From contig JALONL010000010.1 of NCBI GenBank assembly GCA_025454955.1, forward strand, positions 101,408-165,407: a DNA stretch of 64,000 nucleotides, written 5' to 3'. Made by a program: the position numbers and the translations under genes. The stretch is from Bacteroidia bacterium (GTDB lineage: Bacteria > Bacteroidota > Bacteroidia > Palsa-965). Shown here piece after piece: positions 41,957-50,372 of this stretch (positions are counted from its first letter, which is position 1; the number at the start of each line of letters is the position of its first letter). The notes under the pieces were generated by a model. That model made no database searches and was not told the origin of the DNA. It was given only the letters and a program-made list of their open reading frames with translations.

Positions 41957-43114
41957 CTATACTTTGCAAAGTTTTTCGGCCGCGGCTTCCAGCGTTTCGT
42001 CTTTTTTGGCAAAACAGAAACGCAGCACGTTATTGTAAACCGGCTTGTGATAAAACACCGATACAGGAATGGAAGCCACGCCGTGTGTTTTCAAAAGCTC
42101 CACGGCATAGTCGGTATCTTTTGCATCGGTAATGCCCGAGTAGTCGAGCAACTGGAAATACGTGCCCGCGCTGGGTGTGAGTTTAAACCGCGAGCCTCTG
42201 AGCAGGTTGTTGAACGTATCGCGTTTTTGCTGGTAAAATGCGCTGAGTTCGAGGTAATGGTCTTTGTGGTCGAGAAATTCGGCCACGGCCACCTGCATGG
42301 GTGTGTTGCACGAAAACACCAGAAACTGATGCACCTTGCGAAACTCAGCCATAAGCTGGCGTGGTGCTATGCAGTAGCCCAATTTCCAGCCGGTGGTGTG
42401 AAAGGTTTTGCCAAACGACGAAACGATAAAACTCCGCGAAGCCAGTTCGGGATACCTGGCCATGCTCTGGTGCGGCTGCCCGTCGAAAACCATGTGTTCG
42501 TAAACCTCATCGGCCAGAATGATGATGTCGTTTTTTTTCGTCAGGCTGATGAGTTGCTGCATATCGTCGTCGCTCAGCACTGCGCCGGTGGGGTTGTGGG
42601 GAGTGTTCACAATAATCATCCGCGTATGATGATTAATGAGTTTTTTCACCGCCTCCCAGTCGATATGAAAATCGGGTGCGTTTAGCTGGGCATACACCGT
42701 TTTTCCCCCGTTCAATTCAATGGCGGGCTCGTAACAGTCGTAGGCTGGCTCGAAAATAATTACTTCGTCGCCTTCGCGTATGGTGGCGGCAATGGCGGTA
42801 TAAATGGCCTGCGTGGCGCCGGATGTAACGGTAATTTCGGTTTCGGGGTCGTAAGCCGTGCCGTAAAGGGCTTCTGTTTTGGCCGCCAGTTGCTGGCGCA
42901 GGCGGGGCAAACCGGGCATGGGCGCATACTGGTTGTGGCCGTCTTTCATGGCTTTGGTTACCAGTTTAAGCAGTTCGGGCGGGCAACCAAAATCGGGAAA
43001 GCCCTGCGAAAGATTAATGGCATTGTGCTCAGCCGCCATGCGCGACATTACCGTAAATATTGTGGTGCCCACACGGGGCAGTTTCGAGCCTAAGGTTCCT
43101 GAATAATCGGGCAT
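41957..43114 (-). CDS. PLP-dependent aminotransferase, methionine/glutamine type (YbdL-like)
   Basis: 385 residues from MPDYSGTLGSKLPRVG; an ATG seven codons upstream (43135) is possible. It is a class I/II aminotransferase: NLSQGFPDFGCPPEL, TVTSGATQAIYTAI, NTPHNPTGAVLS, DEVYEHMVFDG and the PLP lysine region SFGKTFHTTGWKLGY. The N-terminal GFPDF motif and lengths match YbdL-type methionine aminotransferases, which convert 4-methylthio-2-oxobutyrate to methionine with Gln-type donors. With the omega-amidase 2 bp downstream, a salvage step driven by Gln is likely. No other methionine-salvage gene is in this window. Confidence 0.85.
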   Translation of the reverse strand: MPDYSGTLGSKLPRVGTTIFTVMSRMAAEHNAINLSQGFPDFGCPPELLKLVTKAMKDGHNQYAPMPGLPRLRQQLAAKTEALYGTAYDPETEITVTSGATQAIYTAIAATIREGDEVIIFEPAYDCYEPAIELNGGKTVYAQLNAPDFHIDWEAVKKLINHHTRMIIVNTPHNPTGAVLSDDDMQQLISLTKKNDIIILADEVYEHMVFDGQPHQSMARYPELASRSFIVSSFGKTFHTTGWKLGYCIAPRQLMAEFRKVHQFLVFSCNTPMQVAVAEFLDHKDHYLELSAFYQQKRDTFNNLLRGSRFKLTPSAGTYFQLLDYSGITDAKDTDYAVELLKTHGVASIPVSVFYHKPVYNNVLRFCFAKKDETLEAAAEKLCKV

Positions 43115-43212
43115 AAGTAAGGGGAAATTGATCACTAATTAAGGTAAATGTAAGCGGAAACCGTTGCCTAAAAAAATACCGGAGTTCCGAAAAAGGTTAA
43201 ATAAGGTTTGAT

Positions 43213-43755
43213 TTAACCAGATTGGTTATCCTGCGGCAAATCATACCACAACTGCACTACTCCTGAAGGAAAAGCAATGCTTTTTTTGAATTGAAGCCTT
43301 TTCTCGGGAATATTCTCTGCAAATAAACGAATACCGCCTCCCAGCATATATGGAATTACGGAAACCGCTATCCGGTTAATTAACCCGTGGCGCAGCAATT
43401 CGGCCACCACTTCGGCTCCTCCATCGCAGTAAATATCGGCTCCGGGTTCCTGTTTCAGTTTTTTTACCAGTTCCACCACATCGGCATGAAACTCGGCATG
43501 TTCGTGCGTGCCGCTTCGGGTGCGCGAAACCACATACAGTTTTTTATCGGCATGGGGAAGGGCAATACCAAAGGAGAGCACTTTTTCAAAAGTTTTCCGG
43601 CCCCAGATTACCGTATCAATACCGCTCAGAAAAGCGGCATAACCGTAATCCTCGCCGGGAAGTTCGGCCGTATTCAGAAAATCAATATTGCCATCGGCTT
43701 TGGCAATATAGCCATCGAGCGAACAGGCAATGTAAAGGACAACTTGGCGCAACAT
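43213..43755 (-). CDS. Dihydrofolate reductase-family (RibD C-terminal-like) protein
   Basis: 180 residues, one domain. VVLYIACSLDGYIAKADGNIDFL at the start, VIWGRKTFEKVLSF, KKLYVVSRT and DIYCDGGAEVVAELL, then ISVIPYMLGGGIRLF, follow the RibD_C/YyaP pattern of NADPH-dependent reductases. Such stand-alone proteins are common and of unknown substrate; they are not classical dihydrofolate reductase. It has no co-oriented neighbour closer than about 100 bp and is divergent from slyD (111 bp between starts). Confidence 0.85.
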   Translation of the reverse strand: MLRQVVLYIACSLDGYIAKADGNIDFLNTAELPGEDYGYAAFLSGIDTVIWGRKTFEKVLSFGIALPHADKKLYVVSRTRSGTHEHAEFHADVVELVKKLKQEPGADIYCDGGAEVVAELLRHGLINRIAVSVIPYMLGGGIRLFAENIPEKRLQFKKSIAFPSGVVQLWYDLPQDNQSG

Positions 43756-43866
43756 ATCCGGTTGAAATATTTACCGCCAAAATACAAGGGATTCGGCCAT
43801 AAATAGGATTTCGGTGTCAAAACCGCAGTTTTTCGCCTTATCTTTCGGAAAATTAAACCTTATTCA

Positions 43867-44385
43867 ATGATTATTGCTAAAGACTGTGTGGTAGCCGTAA
43901 ACTACCACCTCACTGTTCCCGGCGAAAACGGCGAAGGTGAAACCACTGTAGAACAGACTTCCGTTCAGGATCCGTTTGTGTTTCTGTTTGGTGTAGGTCA
44001 GCTCCTGCCCGAATTTGAGGGTAACCTTTCCGGTAAAAAGGTTGGTGATACATTCGACTTCCGCATCGAGGCCGAAAACGGCTACGGAGTTTATCAGCTC
44101 GAACACATCGTGAATATCCCGATGACTGCTTTCCTCGACGAAGAAGGCAAACTCGATACCGAAATGATTGCCGAAGGCAAACAGGTGCCCATGATGGACA
44201 ACGAAGGCAACCGCCTCTGGGGCAAAGTGCTTGCCGTTGAAACCGAGCATGTACGCATGGATTTCAACCACCCGCTTGCCGGCAAACAACTTCACTTCGT
44301 AGGCGAAGTAATTGAAGTACGCGCCGCCGAAGCCGATGAACTCGCCCACGGCCACGCTCATGGTCCCGGTGGTCATCACCACTAA
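43867..44385 (+). CDS. slyD: FKBP-type peptidyl-prolyl isomerase SlyD
   Basis: 172 residues. FKBP half: MIIAKDCVVAVNYHLTV, DPFVFLFGVGQLLPEFEGNL and KVGDTFDFRIEAENGYG; then an insert-in-flap chaperone part, VNIPMTAFLDEEGKLD to MMDNEGNRLWGKVLAV; then MDFNHPLAGKQLHFVGEV, the SlyD-specific closing motif. The last residues are His-rich (HGHAHGPGGHHH), as in SlyD, which bind Ni or other metals. It is cytoplasmic, speeds proline isomerisation and is a folding chaperone. A TATCTTTC box lies about 25 bp upstream and a strong terminator follows 26 bp after the stop. Confidence 0.95.
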   Translation: MIIAKDCVVAVNYHLTVPGENGEGETTVEQTSVQDPFVFLFGVGQLLPEFEGNLSGKKVGDTFDFRIEAENGYGVYQLEHIVNIPMTAFLDEEGKLDTEMIAEGKQVPMMDNEGNRLWGKVLAVETEHVRMDFNHPLAGKQLHFVGEVIEVRAAEADELAHGHAHGPGGHHH

Positions 44386-44410
44386 TCCATTCGCAGATAG
44401 CGATTTAACA

Positions 44411-44443
44411 AAAATTCCCGGCTCAATGGCCGGGAATTTTTTT
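44411..44443 (+). terminator. Intrinsic terminator after slyD
   Basis: AAATTCCCGGC and GCCGGGAATTT form an 11-bp stem around TCAATG, followed by T7. Confidence 0.88.
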
Positions 44444-44465
44444 ATGTGGTAAAGCCTAAGTTGTA

Positions 44466-44744
44466 TTAACAGGCCCGCAGATTATCAATATCGAGAAACT
44501 CGCGCCAGTCTGACAGATTGGCCATTACCTGCAACTGGCGGTAACGCTCGTGAAAAGCCACATCGCTGGGCTGTGCATTCAATTCCTCAATCCGGAAACG
44601 GTCGAAATTGTACAGGGCAAGGCGTTCCTCTTCATTGAGGTATTCGCCACTAAACTCCCTGTCGCGCAAGTCGTTAATGCTTACGCTCCCACCAATATTC
44701 ATTTTGGCAAAAAACTGCTGAAAATTTGTACTCCTCGACGACAT
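44466..44744 (-). CDS. Small unknown protein
   Basis: 92 residues from MSSRSTNFQQFFAKMNIGG, not recognised. This start is preferred because a TATTTTTG promoter box lies at 44768–44761 on the reverse strand, so transcription should begin near 44754, after the two earlier in-frame ATGs (44795 and 44759). The protein is acidic and probably helical (NEEERLALYNFDRFRIEEL, SDVAFHERYRQLQVMANLSD, WREFLDIDN) with a terminal Cys. It has no membrane segment. It converges on slyD. Confidence 0.55.
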   Translation of the reverse strand: MSSRSTNFQQFFAKMNIGGSVSINDLRDREFSGEYLNEEERLALYNFDRFRIEELNAQPSDVAFHERYRQLQVMANLSDWREFLDIDNLRAC

Positions 44745-44945
44745 ATACCTTTTGTTCATGCAAAAATAACGAGCCTGAACGAGCAAACGTTTCAATTATC
44801 AGGCCGCATTTATTAACAGATGCCCGTTGATGATGAATTACAACGGATTAGAACGTTAAAAATACATCCGGGTTTAATTATTACCCGACAAAAAATGGTT
44901 ACCGGCCGATTAAAATAATTGACCGGTTTTGAAAAAAATGCACAG

Positions 44946-47204
44946 TTATTTTGCTTTAGGCATTCTCCGTTCTCTGGCCGTAATAGAATCGAGCAACATA
45001 CGGGCGTTGGCATCGCCGGGGCGGGTGGCGAGTGCGCGGTTGAGCAATACGCGGGCGCGGGGGTAAAACTCGTTGGTGTTCATGAGCGAATTGGCCAGCG
45101 AAATGTTGCGGTCGGGGTTGAGCGAATCGGCTTTCCAGAGTTTCATGAGCGAATCGTTGGCGTGTGCGGCGCTGAAACCATTGCCAATCATGGCGGCATT
45201 AATGCGCGAAGCCTCGCCGTAACTTTGGGCGGTCTGGTCTTCGTTGGCCGCACGCTGAAATGCTTTTTCAGCCTCCTCAAATTTCATGGCCATAAAGCTC
45301 GACCCGGCATAATCGGCCCAAAGTCCTGCATCGCCCGGATTGGCTGTGGCGGCCAGGCGGTACCAGTACGAGGCCGTGGCATAGTCTTTTTTCACTGCGG
45401 CCTGTCCGGCCGGGTTTTTGAAGAAATTCACATAACCCAGCAAAATCGGGTTATTGCGAAACGCACTCTGCGCATTGCCCCAGCAAAGGGCCGCATTTTC
45501 CATATCGCCGCGGTGGTAGTAGCAAAGCCCAAGGTTAAGCCAACTGTTTACATAACGCGGATGAAGCTCGGTGGCTTTCTGCAAATACGGCAGTGCCTTG
45601 CCCGACCAGTACATCACACTGTCTTTGTTCTTATCCACATGCACCAGCGCCTTGTTCATGTACTGCGCACCCGAATTGCCGTTGCAAAGCGCACTGTTTG
45701 GCTTGTGCGTCACATCGTGGGTAAATAGGGTGAAGTCGTTTTTCCAGTAAGGATTGCGGTCAATGGCAGTCCACGCATAAGGCAAGCCAATGGCCACCAC
45801 CATTGCTGCAGGCACAAACCGTCCGGCATTTTTAAGGTAATTGGCCAGCCACACAATGCCCCAGGCCAGCGCCATGGTAAAGCCCAGCGACGAATGAAAA
45901 ATCAAACGTTCGCCCATTGTGGCACCTATGTCCATAAATATGTTGCACACCAGCGCAAAAAAGCCGAGGTAAAACGCAATGGCAAACCCCATTTCATGTT
46001 TGCGCATAATGAGCCGTATCATGAGCACCACAAGGCCTGCGTAAATGAGGAACGAAAGCCATACCTGCCAGTCGCTAAAATCGGAGTAAGGGAAATGCTG
46101 GTATGAATAATCGGCCGAGAGTGGTGCGGGCACCAGCAGCAGCACGAGATAATCATCCAGCCTGTTCAGCTTCGAGGCCTTTACCTCGTGCGATTTTGCA
46201 AACATGTAAGGCTCGTTGAGCGGATCCATGGCGCTCCTGTCGGTTTTTTCCTGCCCCATTCCTACCGAGCTGAAACGCATTGCACCGTAAAGCACAAGCA
46301 CAGCCCCTATGGCCAGCATGGGCTGAATATACACGGCTTTCTGGCGGCGGAAAATAAACAAGGCCAGCGGCAGCAGCCCCAGCAGGGCCAGCGCATATTC
46401 CTTGGAAAGCAGGGCCAGAAAAAACCAGAGCGCACCCAGCAGCAGGTGTTTCATTACCCGCGTATCCACATACCGGAAAAACGAAATGAAGGTGAGCGCA
46501 ATAAACAGCATCGAAAAAATTTCGTCGCGGCTTTTTACGTTGGCCACCACTTCGGTATGTATCGGGTGCATGGCAAAAAGCAGCACCGAAATAAATGCAA
46601 TTTCGGTATTGGTGCGAAACACGCATTCGCGCAGAAACACCAGCAGCACCACCAGCAGCAGCGCATACCACGCAATCTGAAAGCCGTGACGCAGAGGGGC
46701 CAGCGCAAGATTTTCGGCCGTTATTTTTTTGTCGAGGTCGAGACGTTCTTCTATGAGTTTGTTGAGTTCCTTTTGCTCATCGGCCGTAATATTTGCCTTG
46801 CGCTGAAGTTCGAGCACACGGTCGCGCACAAACTCAAACCGTTCGCCATAGCATTCGCCAAAAAGGCCCTGTTCGATGGCAAAACTCACTATCGAAAGCG
46901 GACGGTAACGGCCACCGGCAAGCTGCTGCTCTACGCCCATGCTCTGGTAAAAACTCTTGTAGGCATCGTTGGTGAGAATTTCGCCAATGCCGCCAAAACC
47001 TTTCTGCACAAACGTGTTCTGGCGAATTACAATATCATCGTCGAGCGCATATTCGTTTTTAAGCGTGTTGGCATAAAAACCCACGGCCACAGCCACCAGC
47101 ACGGCAGCCTGCACCCAGAAATTGCGGGTAAACAAATACGCAGAACTTTGCAAAGCAGGCAACTCCCAGGCGGCCTTTTTTTTCTGATTGGCGGTCGATG
47201 ACAT
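44946..47204 (-). CDS. TMTC-like polytopic membrane protein with TPR domain
   Basis: 752 residues from MSSTANQKKKAAWELP at 47204. A first membrane segment is followed by LKNEYALDDDIVIRQNTFV and RYRPLSIVSF, and later HPIHTEVVANVKSRDE, the residues shared by GT-C enzymes of the O-mannosyltransferase/TMTC group. About ten membrane segments run to residue 490. The remaining 260 residues are TPR repeats in the periplasm (LPYLQKATELHPRYVNSWLN, AEKAFQRAANEDQTAQS, FYPRARVLLNRALATRPGDA). It is likely to glycosylate, or help assemble, an envelope protein or glycan. Transferase activity is inferred from the family. Confidence 0.8.
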   Translation of the reverse strand: MSSTANQKKKAAWELPALQSSAYLFTRNFWVQAAVLVAVAVGFYANTLKNEYALDDDIVIRQNTFVQKGFGGIGEILTNDAYKSFYQSMGVEQQLAGGRYRPLSIVSFAIEQGLFGECYGERFEFVRDRVLELQRKANITADEQKELNKLIEERLDLDKKITAENLALAPLRHGFQIAWYALLLVVLLVFLRECVFRTNTEIAFISVLLFAMHPIHTEVVANVKSRDEIFSMLFIALTFISFFRYVDTRVMKHLLLGALWFFLALLSKEYALALLGLLPLALFIFRRQKAVYIQPMLAIGAVLVLYGAMRFSSVGMGQEKTDRSAMDPLNEPYMFAKSHEVKASKLNRLDDYLVLLLVPAPLSADYSYQHFPYSDFSDWQVWLSFLIYAGLVVLMIRLIMRKHEMGFAIAFYLGFFALVCNIFMDIGATMGERLIFHSSLGFTMALAWGIVWLANYLKNAGRFVPAAMVVAIGLPYAWTAIDRNPYWKNDFTLFTHDVTHKPNSALCNGNSGAQYMNKALVHVDKNKDSVMYWSGKALPYLQKATELHPRYVNSWLNLGLCYYHRGDMENAALCWGNAQSAFRNNPILLGYVNFFKNPAGQAAVKKDYATASYWYRLAATANPGDAGLWADYAGSSFMAMKFEEAEKAFQRAANEDQTAQSYGEASRINAAMIGNGFSAAHANDSLMKLWKADSLNPDRNISLANSLMNTNEFYPRARVLLNRALATRPGDANARMLLDSITARERRMPKAK

Positions 47205-47401
47205 AATATGGTATAAACGGGCAGGCACTAAACTACAAAAAATGTAGTTGTGTGTAGGGATAAGCATGATATTGAAGTGGCTGCGCTTCAAACCGGCTCA
47301 TCGGATTTTGAAGACAGGGCAACCTTTTCCAAACTTAATCTTCGCCGGATTAATTATATTCACCCACAACACCTTTTCAAAATAACTTAACACAGGTTTT
47401 T

Positions 47402-47746
47402 ATGAGCGATTTCGGAGCCTTTATTTCAATTGTAAAAACAGATCGTTCGGCGTTCTCCGATGAGGAGGTGGAGGCCATGAAGGAAATTTGCGACGAGATA
47501 AAAAACAGGCTGATGCTGAAAAACTCAATGGGCGAGTACTATTATTTCAGTGTGGGCCGAACCTTGCGTGTGGGAATTACGGAGTGTTTTGAACTGAATG
47601 TGCTGCTCTCCGACTATTGGGGCGATTCGGATATGTTTGAATGGCACAGGGAAGTTGACGAAAGAGATGCACGAAAAATAACCGAAGTGCTGTCTGAAAC
47701 ACTTGGAAATGGTTATGTGCTTAAACCGGCATTTGAATGGTGGTAG
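47402..47746 (+). CDS. Small unknown soluble protein
   Basis: 114 residues, not recognised. It has no signal or membrane segment and is acidic. It contains a DRSAFSDEEVEAMKEICDEI helix and a Trp-rich second half (LLSDYWGDSDMFEWHREVDE, AFEWW). Upstream 47205–47401 has no clear feature. It converges on hemB with 10 bp between stops. Function unknown; such Trp/Asp-rich small proteins often turn out to be immunity-like or phage-derived, but nothing here supports that. Confidence 0.6.
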   Translation: MSDFGAFISIVKTDRSAFSDEEVEAMKEICDEIKNRLMLKNSMGEYYYFSVGRTLRVGITECFELNVLLSDYWGDSDMFEWHREVDERDARKITEVLSETLGNGYVLKPAFEWW

Positions 47747-47756
47747 ATTGCGCAGC

Positions 47757-48731
47757 TTACAGCCAGCCTTTTTCCACAATATCGCGGGCGTGGTAAGTAA
47801 TAATAATATCGGCACCGGCGCGGGCAAAGGCGGTCATGTTTTCCATTACAATGCGGGGCTCATCAATTAATCCGGCTGCTGCGGCATTTTTCACCATGCT
47901 GTATTCGCCAGATACATTGTAGCAGGCCACGGGCACATTTACTTCGTCTTTTACACGGCGGATAATATCGAGATAAGCCAGCGCAGGCTTTACCATAATT
48001 ATGTCGGCACCTTCCTGCACATCCAGCAATGCTTCGCGTATGGCTTCGTTTCCGTTTCGCGGATCCATCTGGTAAGCCTTACGGTCGCCCTGCTGCGGCG
48101 ACGAATCGGCGGCTTCGCGAAACGGGCCGTAGTAGGCCGAGGCAAACTTCACGGCATACGACATGAGCGCGGTGTGTTCAAAGCCATTGCTGTCGAGCGT
48201 TTGGCGTATGGCACCCACGCGGCCGTCCATCATGTCAGACGGGGCTACCATATCGGCACCAGCCTGTGCGTGTGCCAGCGCCATGCGTGTAAGCAGTTCC
48301 ACCGAAGAGTCGTTTTTCACTTCGCCGTGGTGCAAAATGCCGCAATGCCCGTGTGTGGTGTAAGCGCAAACGCATACATCGGTAATTACGTACACATCGC
48401 TGCCGAAGGCATTTTTCAGGGCTTTCACGGCGGCGGGAACAATGCTGCTTTCGCCGTGTGCGGTGTGTCCGTCTTCGCTTTTTTCTTCACCCACGCCAAA
48501 AAGCAGGAGCTTGTTTATTCCGGCTTTCAATCCTTTCTCGGCATCTGTCAGCAATGTATCTATTGAGAAATGATTGACTCCCGGCATTGCGCCGATGGGA
48601 TTTACCACACCGTTTCCGTGTGTGACGAAATACGGGTAAATAAACATATCGCTGTTGAGCCGTGTTTCGGCCACCATGTTGCGGATAATGGCATTGCGGC
48701 GGTTGCGGCGTGGGCGCTGGGTGATATTCAT
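47757..48731 (-). CDS. hemB: Delta-aminolevulinic acid dehydratase (porphobilinogen synthase)
   Basis: 324 residues. It condenses two aminolevulinates into porphobilinogen in haem synthesis. The metal-binding DVCVCAYTTHGHCGIL segment has the Cys residues of zinc-type enzymes. The two active-site lysines are in MSYAVKFASAYYGPF and ADIIMVKPALAYLDII. DSSPQQGDRKAYQMDPRNGNE is the conserved family signature. It is the third gene of hemA–hemCD–hemB on the minus strand, 27 bp after hemCD. Confidence 0.97.
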   Translation of the reverse strand: MNITQRPRRNRRNAIIRNMVAETRLNSDMFIYPYFVTHGNGVVNPIGAMPGVNHFSIDTLLTDAEKGLKAGINKLLLFGVGEEKSEDGHTAHGESSIVPAAVKALKNAFGSDVYVITDVCVCAYTTHGHCGILHHGEVKNDSSVELLTRMALAHAQAGADMVAPSDMMDGRVGAIRQTLDSNGFEHTALMSYAVKFASAYYGPFREAADSSPQQGDRKAYQMDPRNGNEAIREALLDVQEGADIIMVKPALAYLDIIRRVKDEVNVPVACYNVSGEYSMVKNAAAAGLIDEPRIVMENMTAFARAGADIIITYHARDIVEKGWL

Positions 48732-48758
48732 AACTGTAATTATAAATACGGTTATTAA

Positions 48759-50330
48759 TTAGTTTTCGTTTCGGCTCAGCACGGCAAATACGGCCTGTAC
48801 CAAACCGGCATCGTCGAACGTGGTGGGCAGTGTGCAGCGGGTAATGCCCATGTCGCGCAGTGCGCTTTGGGTGGCGTGGCCCATAGCCACAATTTCCTGT
48901 CCGGGGCGTGGCTTGCGGTGTGCAAAACAGGCTTCGGCGTTTGACGGGCTGGTAATTACGAGCACATCGGCATCGGGCAGTTCGGAGGCGGGGCGTTCTA
49001 TGGTTTCGTACACCACCAGGTTAATGACCTGTGCCGTGGGAAGCTGCTGCTGCACGGTGCGCATACTGCCGCGTGCCTGCGGAAAAAGCACACGGTCGCG
49101 GCCGGCGCGGGCGGCAAACTGTTTGCCGGTGATGCGTGTATCGTTTCCGCCACCAATGAAGTCGGCGCGGAGATTGTGCTTGCGGAGTTCGTCGGAAGTA
49201 CCTTTGCCCACGGCGGCTATTTTGGCTCCGGGGGGCAATTTTGCCTGCGCCAGAAAATGTTTCACGGCGTGTTTGCTGGAGAAAAATACCCAGTGTGCTT
49301 CGGGCACTTTGGCAATGGTTATGCGTTTGGTTTCGATGAGTGCCACGCCGTGAACGGTGCAGCCTGCGGCTTCGAGCAGGTGGCCGAATACATCGCCGGG
49401 GCGAAGGTCGCGGGTAATGGCCACTGATGCGGGCTTTATGCTGTGCAGGCGGCGCAGCACGCGTTCGGGCAACTCGTCGGGCTGGCGCGATTCGAGGCAG
49501 ATCATGCGCGGCGACTGATCTGCATTATCGGCCAGGGCAGTCCACACTTTGAAATTGCCGTCGTCTTCTTCGCAGTATGCGCCCAGGGGCAGGTGGCAGC
49601 CGCCTTCGAGCAGGTTGAGGATGCGCCGCTCCACGGCAATGCAGGCCTGCACATCGGGGTGATGGATCTGTTGCAGGGCGGCAATAAGTTCGTGGTCGTT
49701 TTCGCGTGTTTGCAAAGCGAGTACGCCCTGCGCGGGTGCGGGAATGAATTCGTGTGCGGGCAGCTCTTCCACATGAAGGTCGCTGAGGTCGAGCCCGAGG
49801 CGGCCAACTCCGGCGGCGGCCAGCAGAATGGCGTCGTACTGTCCGCTGCGCAGTTTTTCGATGCGCGTGGGCACATTGCCGCGCAGGTCGGCAATTTTCA
49901 CATCGGGCCTGAAGCCGCGCAGCAGCGATTTGCGGCGGGCCGAGGAAGTGCCCACCAGCGCATCGCGGCGCAGGTGAAATTTGGCGTGTTTGTCGGTGCA
50001 CTCTTTGCGAATGAGCAGCAGTTCGCGCGGGTCTTCGCGGTACGATACTGCGGCCACGGCCAGCCCTTCGGGCGATTCGGTGGGCAGGTCTTTGTGCGAA
50101 TGTACGGCCAGATCGGCAGCGCCGCTGAGCACGGCGTCTTCAATTTCCTTGGTAAAAAATCCTTTGCCTTCGAGTTTGTCGAAACTCAGGTGCTGGATAT
50201 TATCGCCCTGCGTTTTGAGGATGAGGAGTTCGGAGGCAATGCCAATGCGCTCAAGTTCGCTTTGCACAAAGCGGGCCTGCCAGAGCGCAAGGTCGCTTCC
50301 GCGTGTGGCAATGGTGATTTTGCGTTGCAT
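48759..50330 (-). CDS. hemCD: Fused hydroxymethylbilane synthase / uroporphyrinogen-III synthase
   Basis: 523 residues. Residues 1–300 are HemC: TRGSDLALWQARFVQSEL, HSHKDLPTESPEGL, RRDALVGTSSARR, the dipyrromethane cysteine in LLEGGCHLPLGAYC. Residues about 300–523 are HemD-like: HWVFFSSKHAVKHFLAQAKL, IAAVGKGTSDELRKH, RVLFPQARGSMRTVQQQL, VLVITSPSNAEACFAHR, IVAMGHATQSALRDMGI. The single protein would turn porphobilinogen into uroporphyrinogen III in two steps without releasing the unstable linear intermediate. It lies 42 bp after hemA and 27 bp before hemB on the same strand. Confidence 0.95.
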   Translation of the reverse strand: MQRKITIATRGSDLALWQARFVQSELERIGIASELLILKTQGDNIQHLSFDKLEGKGFFTKEIEDAVLSGAADLAVHSHKDLPTESPEGLAVAAVSYREDPRELLLIRKECTDKHAKFHLRRDALVGTSSARRKSLLRGFRPDVKIADLRGNVPTRIEKLRSGQYDAILLAAAGVGRLGLDLSDLHVEELPAHEFIPAPAQGVLALQTRENDHELIAALQQIHHPDVQACIAVERRILNLLEGGCHLPLGAYCEEDDGNFKVWTALADNADQSPRMICLESRQPDELPERVLRRLHSIKPASVAITRDLRPGDVFGHLLEAAGCTVHGVALIETKRITIAKVPEAHWVFFSSKHAVKHFLAQAKLPPGAKIAAVGKGTSDELRKHNLRADFIGGGNDTRITGKQFAARAGRDRVLFPQARGSMRTVQQQLPTAQVINLVVYETIERPASELPDADVLVITSPSNAEACFAHRKPRPGQEIVAMGHATQSALRDMGITRCTLPTTFDDAGLVQAVFAVLSRNEN

Positions 50331-50372
50331 GTAATTTGATTCCGCTGATGCGGGCGCAAGTTACGCCGAAGA

